A model generated the notes under the pieces. The model made no database searches. It was not told the origin of the DNA and worked only from the letters and a program-made list of their open reading frames with translations. Shown piece after piece: positions 62,059 through 64,000 of a stretch of DNA of 64,000 nt. Numbering within the stretch: the stretch's first letter is position 1; each line of letters opens with the position of its first letter. Both the position numbers and the translations under genes were made by a program. The stretch is from Rudanella lutea DSM 19387 (lineage in GTDB: Bacteria; Bacteroidota; Bacteroidia; Cytophagales; Spirosomataceae), in assembly GCF_000383955.1 (NCBI RefSeq), contig NZ_KB913013.1, forward strand, positions 3,863,694-3,927,693. The letters run 5' to 3'.

Positions 62059-64000
62059 TTACCCCAGATAACTACCAATACTCACCATATCGGCAAACAC
62101 ACCGGAGGCTGTGACTTCGGCACCGGCACCGGGGCCTTTAATTACCAGTGGCCGGTCTTTGTACCGCTCCGTGATAAACGAGATGATGTTGTCGGCACCG
62201 GAGAGGGTATAAAACGGATGGTCGGCCCCGACAGAGCGCAGCTCGATGGTTACTTTGCCGTTTTCGAACGTAGCCACGTACCGCAGCTTTTCGTCCTTAG
62301 CTTCGGCCTCGGTGAGCAGGCTCTCAAAATACGCGTTGTTGGCGTCGAGTTGCTCAAAGAAAGCGTCGATAGTCGGGGCGTCGAGGCAAGGTTGCGGCAA
62401 CAGGTTCGTGATGGTAACGTCGGTTGGCTCCAGGGCAAAACCAGCCTCGCGTGCCAGAATCAGAATTTTGCGGCCTACATCCTGCCCGCTCAGGTCTTCG
62501 CGCGGGTCGGGTTCGGTATAGCCTTTCTCTTTGGCCTCGCGCACCACATCCACAAACTTCTTCCCCGATTGAAAGGTGTTGAAAATGTACGACAGCGTAC
62601 CCGACAGGATAGCCTCAATCTTGATGAACCGGTCGCCGGCAGTCATCAGGCCCTGAATGGTATTGATGATGGGCAAACCCGCCCCAACGTTCGTTTCGTA
62701 CAGGAACTTGACACCCCGGTTCAGGGCCGTGCGCTGCAACCGGCGGTACTCGGCATACGAGCCGGAGTTGGCTACCTTGTTCGGCGTTACAACCGACACG
62801 TTGGCGTCGAGTAGGGAGTCGTAAAACTGCACAATGTCTTTGTCCGACGTACAGTCGATAAAAACCGAATTGGGGAGGTTGTACGACTTGATTTTCTCGA
62901 CAAAGGCGGGCAGCGAGGTAGTTACGCCCTCGGTCAGTTGCCGCTCGCGCCAATCGTCGAGATCGATGCCCTTGGGATCGAGCAGCATCTTTTTGGTGTT
63001 CGAAATGCCCACCACGCAAACCTTGAGCATCTTCTCATTGCGCAGGTACTCGAACTGACTCCGAATCTGACTCAGCAACGTTCGGCCGATGAGGCCAGTA
63101 CCCACCAGAAACACGTTCAGAATCCGGGCTTCGGATTGGAAAAAGACGTTGTGCAGGGCGTTAAGCGCCTTGGAGAGGTTGTTTTTGGTGATTACAATCG
63201 AAATGTTGATCTCCGACGACCCCTGCGCAACGGCCACAATATTGACCCCGTTTTTGCCGAGTACCGAAAACAGTTTACCCGCAATACCCGACGATTTGCG
63301 CATCCCCTCGCCCACCGTGGCAATAATCGACAGGTCGCGCTCGATGGTGATGTTGTCGACGTGCCCGCTGGCGATGTCGGCGGCAAATTCTTCGTCCAGA
63401 ATCGTCTTCACCCGGTCGGCTGCACGCGGGTCGATGGCGAAGCAGATTGAGTGCTCCGAGGAGGCCTGCGAAATGAGAATCACGCTGATGCGGTGCTCGG
63501 CCAGCACGCCAAACAGCTTGGCCGATACCCCCGCCACCCCAATCATCCCCGAACCCTGCACGTTGACCAGGGCTACGTCGTCGATGCTCGAAATACCCGT
63601 GATCGTGTACTGCCGGCGGTCGGCGTTGCGGCTTACCACCGTGCCCGGATGCGCCGGGTTGAACGTGTTCAGCACCCGAATCGGAATGTTGCGCGCAAAA
63701 GCAGGTTGCAGGCTGGGCGGATAAATCACCTTGGCACCGAAGTGGCTCAACTCCATGGCCTCGGCGTAGGTGATGGTAGGTATGTTGAACGCGTTGGACA
63801 CCTTACGGGGGTCGGCGGTCATCATGCCGTCCACATCGGTCCAGATTTCGATCAGGTCGGCATCGAGCGCGGCTCCGATAATGCTGGCTGTGTAGTCGGA
63901 ACCTCCGCGCCCAAGGGTGGTGGTTTCGCCTTTTTCGGTGGAGCCGATGAAGCCCGTAATCAGCTCGATGCTGTTGGAGTTGGCGAAATATTCGCGGATG
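62059..64000 (-). CDS. thrA: Bifunctional aspartokinase / homoserine dehydrogenase, N-terminus outside the window
   Basis: The frame stays open on the minus strand from the right edge to the stop at 62059, about 647 codons, so roughly the first 170 residues of a protein of about 815 are missing. Visible: end of the kinase domain (TTTLGRGGSDYTA, DVDGMMTADPR), two ACT regulatory domains (about 63.1-63.7 kb), then homoserine dehydrogenase with VFLVGTGLIGRTLLSQI (NAD motif), VTPNKVANSG and NVGAGLPIINTIQGL. It carries out the first and third steps from aspartate to threonine/methionine. The last 19 codons are duplicated at 61422-61479. Confidence 0.95.
   Translation of the reverse strand, partial: IREYFANSNSIELITGFIGSTEKGETTTLGRGGSDYTASIIGAALDADLIEIWTDVDGMMTADPRKVSNAFNIPTITYAEAMELSHFGAKVIYPPSLQPAFARNIPIRVLNTFNPAHPGTVVSRNADRRQYTITGISSIDDVALVNVQGSGMIGVAGVSAKLFGVLAEHRISVILISQASSEHSICFAIDPRAADRVKTILDEEFAADIASGHVDNITIERDLSIIATVGEGMRKSSGIAGKLFSVLGKNGVNIVAVAQGSSEINISIVITKNNLSKALNALHNVFFQSEARILNVFLVGTGLIGRTLLSQIRSQFEYLRNEKMLKVCVVGISNTKKMLLDPKGIDLDDWRERQLTEGVTTSLPAFVEKIKSYNLPNSVFIDCTSDKDIVQFYDSLLDANVSVVTPNKVANSGSYAEYRRLQRTALNRGVKFLYETNVGAGLPIINTIQGLMTAGDRFIKIEAILSGTLSYIFNTFQSGKKFVDVVREAKEKGYTEPDPREDLSGQDVGRKILILAREAGFALEPTDVTITNLLPQPCLDAPTIDAFFEQLDANNAYFESLLTEAEAKDEKLRYVATFENGKVTIELRSVGADHPFYTLSGADNIISFITERYKDRPLVIKGPGAGAEVTASGVFADMVSIGSYLG

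Noticed and set aside
1-64000. tRNA, rRNA, integrase or IS elements
   Set aside because: I looked for CCA-ended cloverleaf candidates, 16S/23S signatures and transposase motifs and found none that I could support.

Overview
The window (about 55% GC by eye) reads as a chromosome segment of a Bacteroidota bacterium, most likely Cytophagales of the Spirosoma/Rudanella/Fibrella type. Evidence: two complete ECF-sigma / FecR / SusC / SusD sets, type-B L31, TAnnTTTG-type promoter boxes, weak Shine-Dalgarno sites, and closely spaced housekeeping genes (mreBCD, nrdA, gltA, recA, nadCAB, thrA). I see no tRNA, rRNA, CRISPR array, phage or insertion sequence. LAYOUT. 1-7.8 kb: a complete six-gene ebo cluster, eboA-B-C-D-E-F on the + strand. 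This cluster is known from cyanobacteria, pseudomonads and eustigmatophyte plastids; its metabolite in Bacteroidota is unknown. 7.9-31.8 kb: an uptake region built from two divergent ECF-sigma/FecR/SusC/SusD sets, with three related MFS permeases, a NIPSNAP protein, an exported phosphodiesterase-fold protein, an exported FAD oxidoreductase and an exported TIM-barrel isomerase-like protein. No glycoside hydrolase is present, so it is not an ordinary polysaccharide locus. 32-34.3 kb: a small membrane protein, endonuclease V and a Gfo/Idh/MocA oxidoreductase. 34.4-39.2 kb: the NAD de novo genes nadC-nadA-nadB, with two RelE-type toxin-antitoxin (TA) modules between nadA and nadB. One toxin is broken by an in-frame stop, and a second copy of the nadA 3' end lies between the modules. 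39.3-48.6 kb: mixed metabolic genes (symporter, Nudix, lhgO, anmK, fructosamine-kinase-like, SDR) and rpmE2. 49-57.7 kb: nrdA, mreBCD, an amidohydrolase and citrate synthase. 58-64 kb: a lipoprotein, recA, a GNAT enzyme, a 3-methyladenine glycosylase, a MazF-type TA module beside a second copy of the thrA 3' end, and the 3' two thirds or so of thrA (aspartokinase-homoserine dehydrogenase), which runs off the right edge. Two patterns cut across the genes. First, at least a dozen intergenic gaps hold a family of imperfect palindromes whose arms are degenerate tandem repeats, mostly of 7 bp (8 bp in two). They usually begin at or inside a stop codon, and several enclose a shared core like GCTGACGCAAGAACAACTT. 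Second, TA modules of two unrelated families (RelE and MazF) both sit just after a biosynthetic gene and are paired with a duplicate of that gene's last codons, as if TA cassettes travel with, and restore, host gene 3' ends. I consider these two patterns the most promising undescribed material here.
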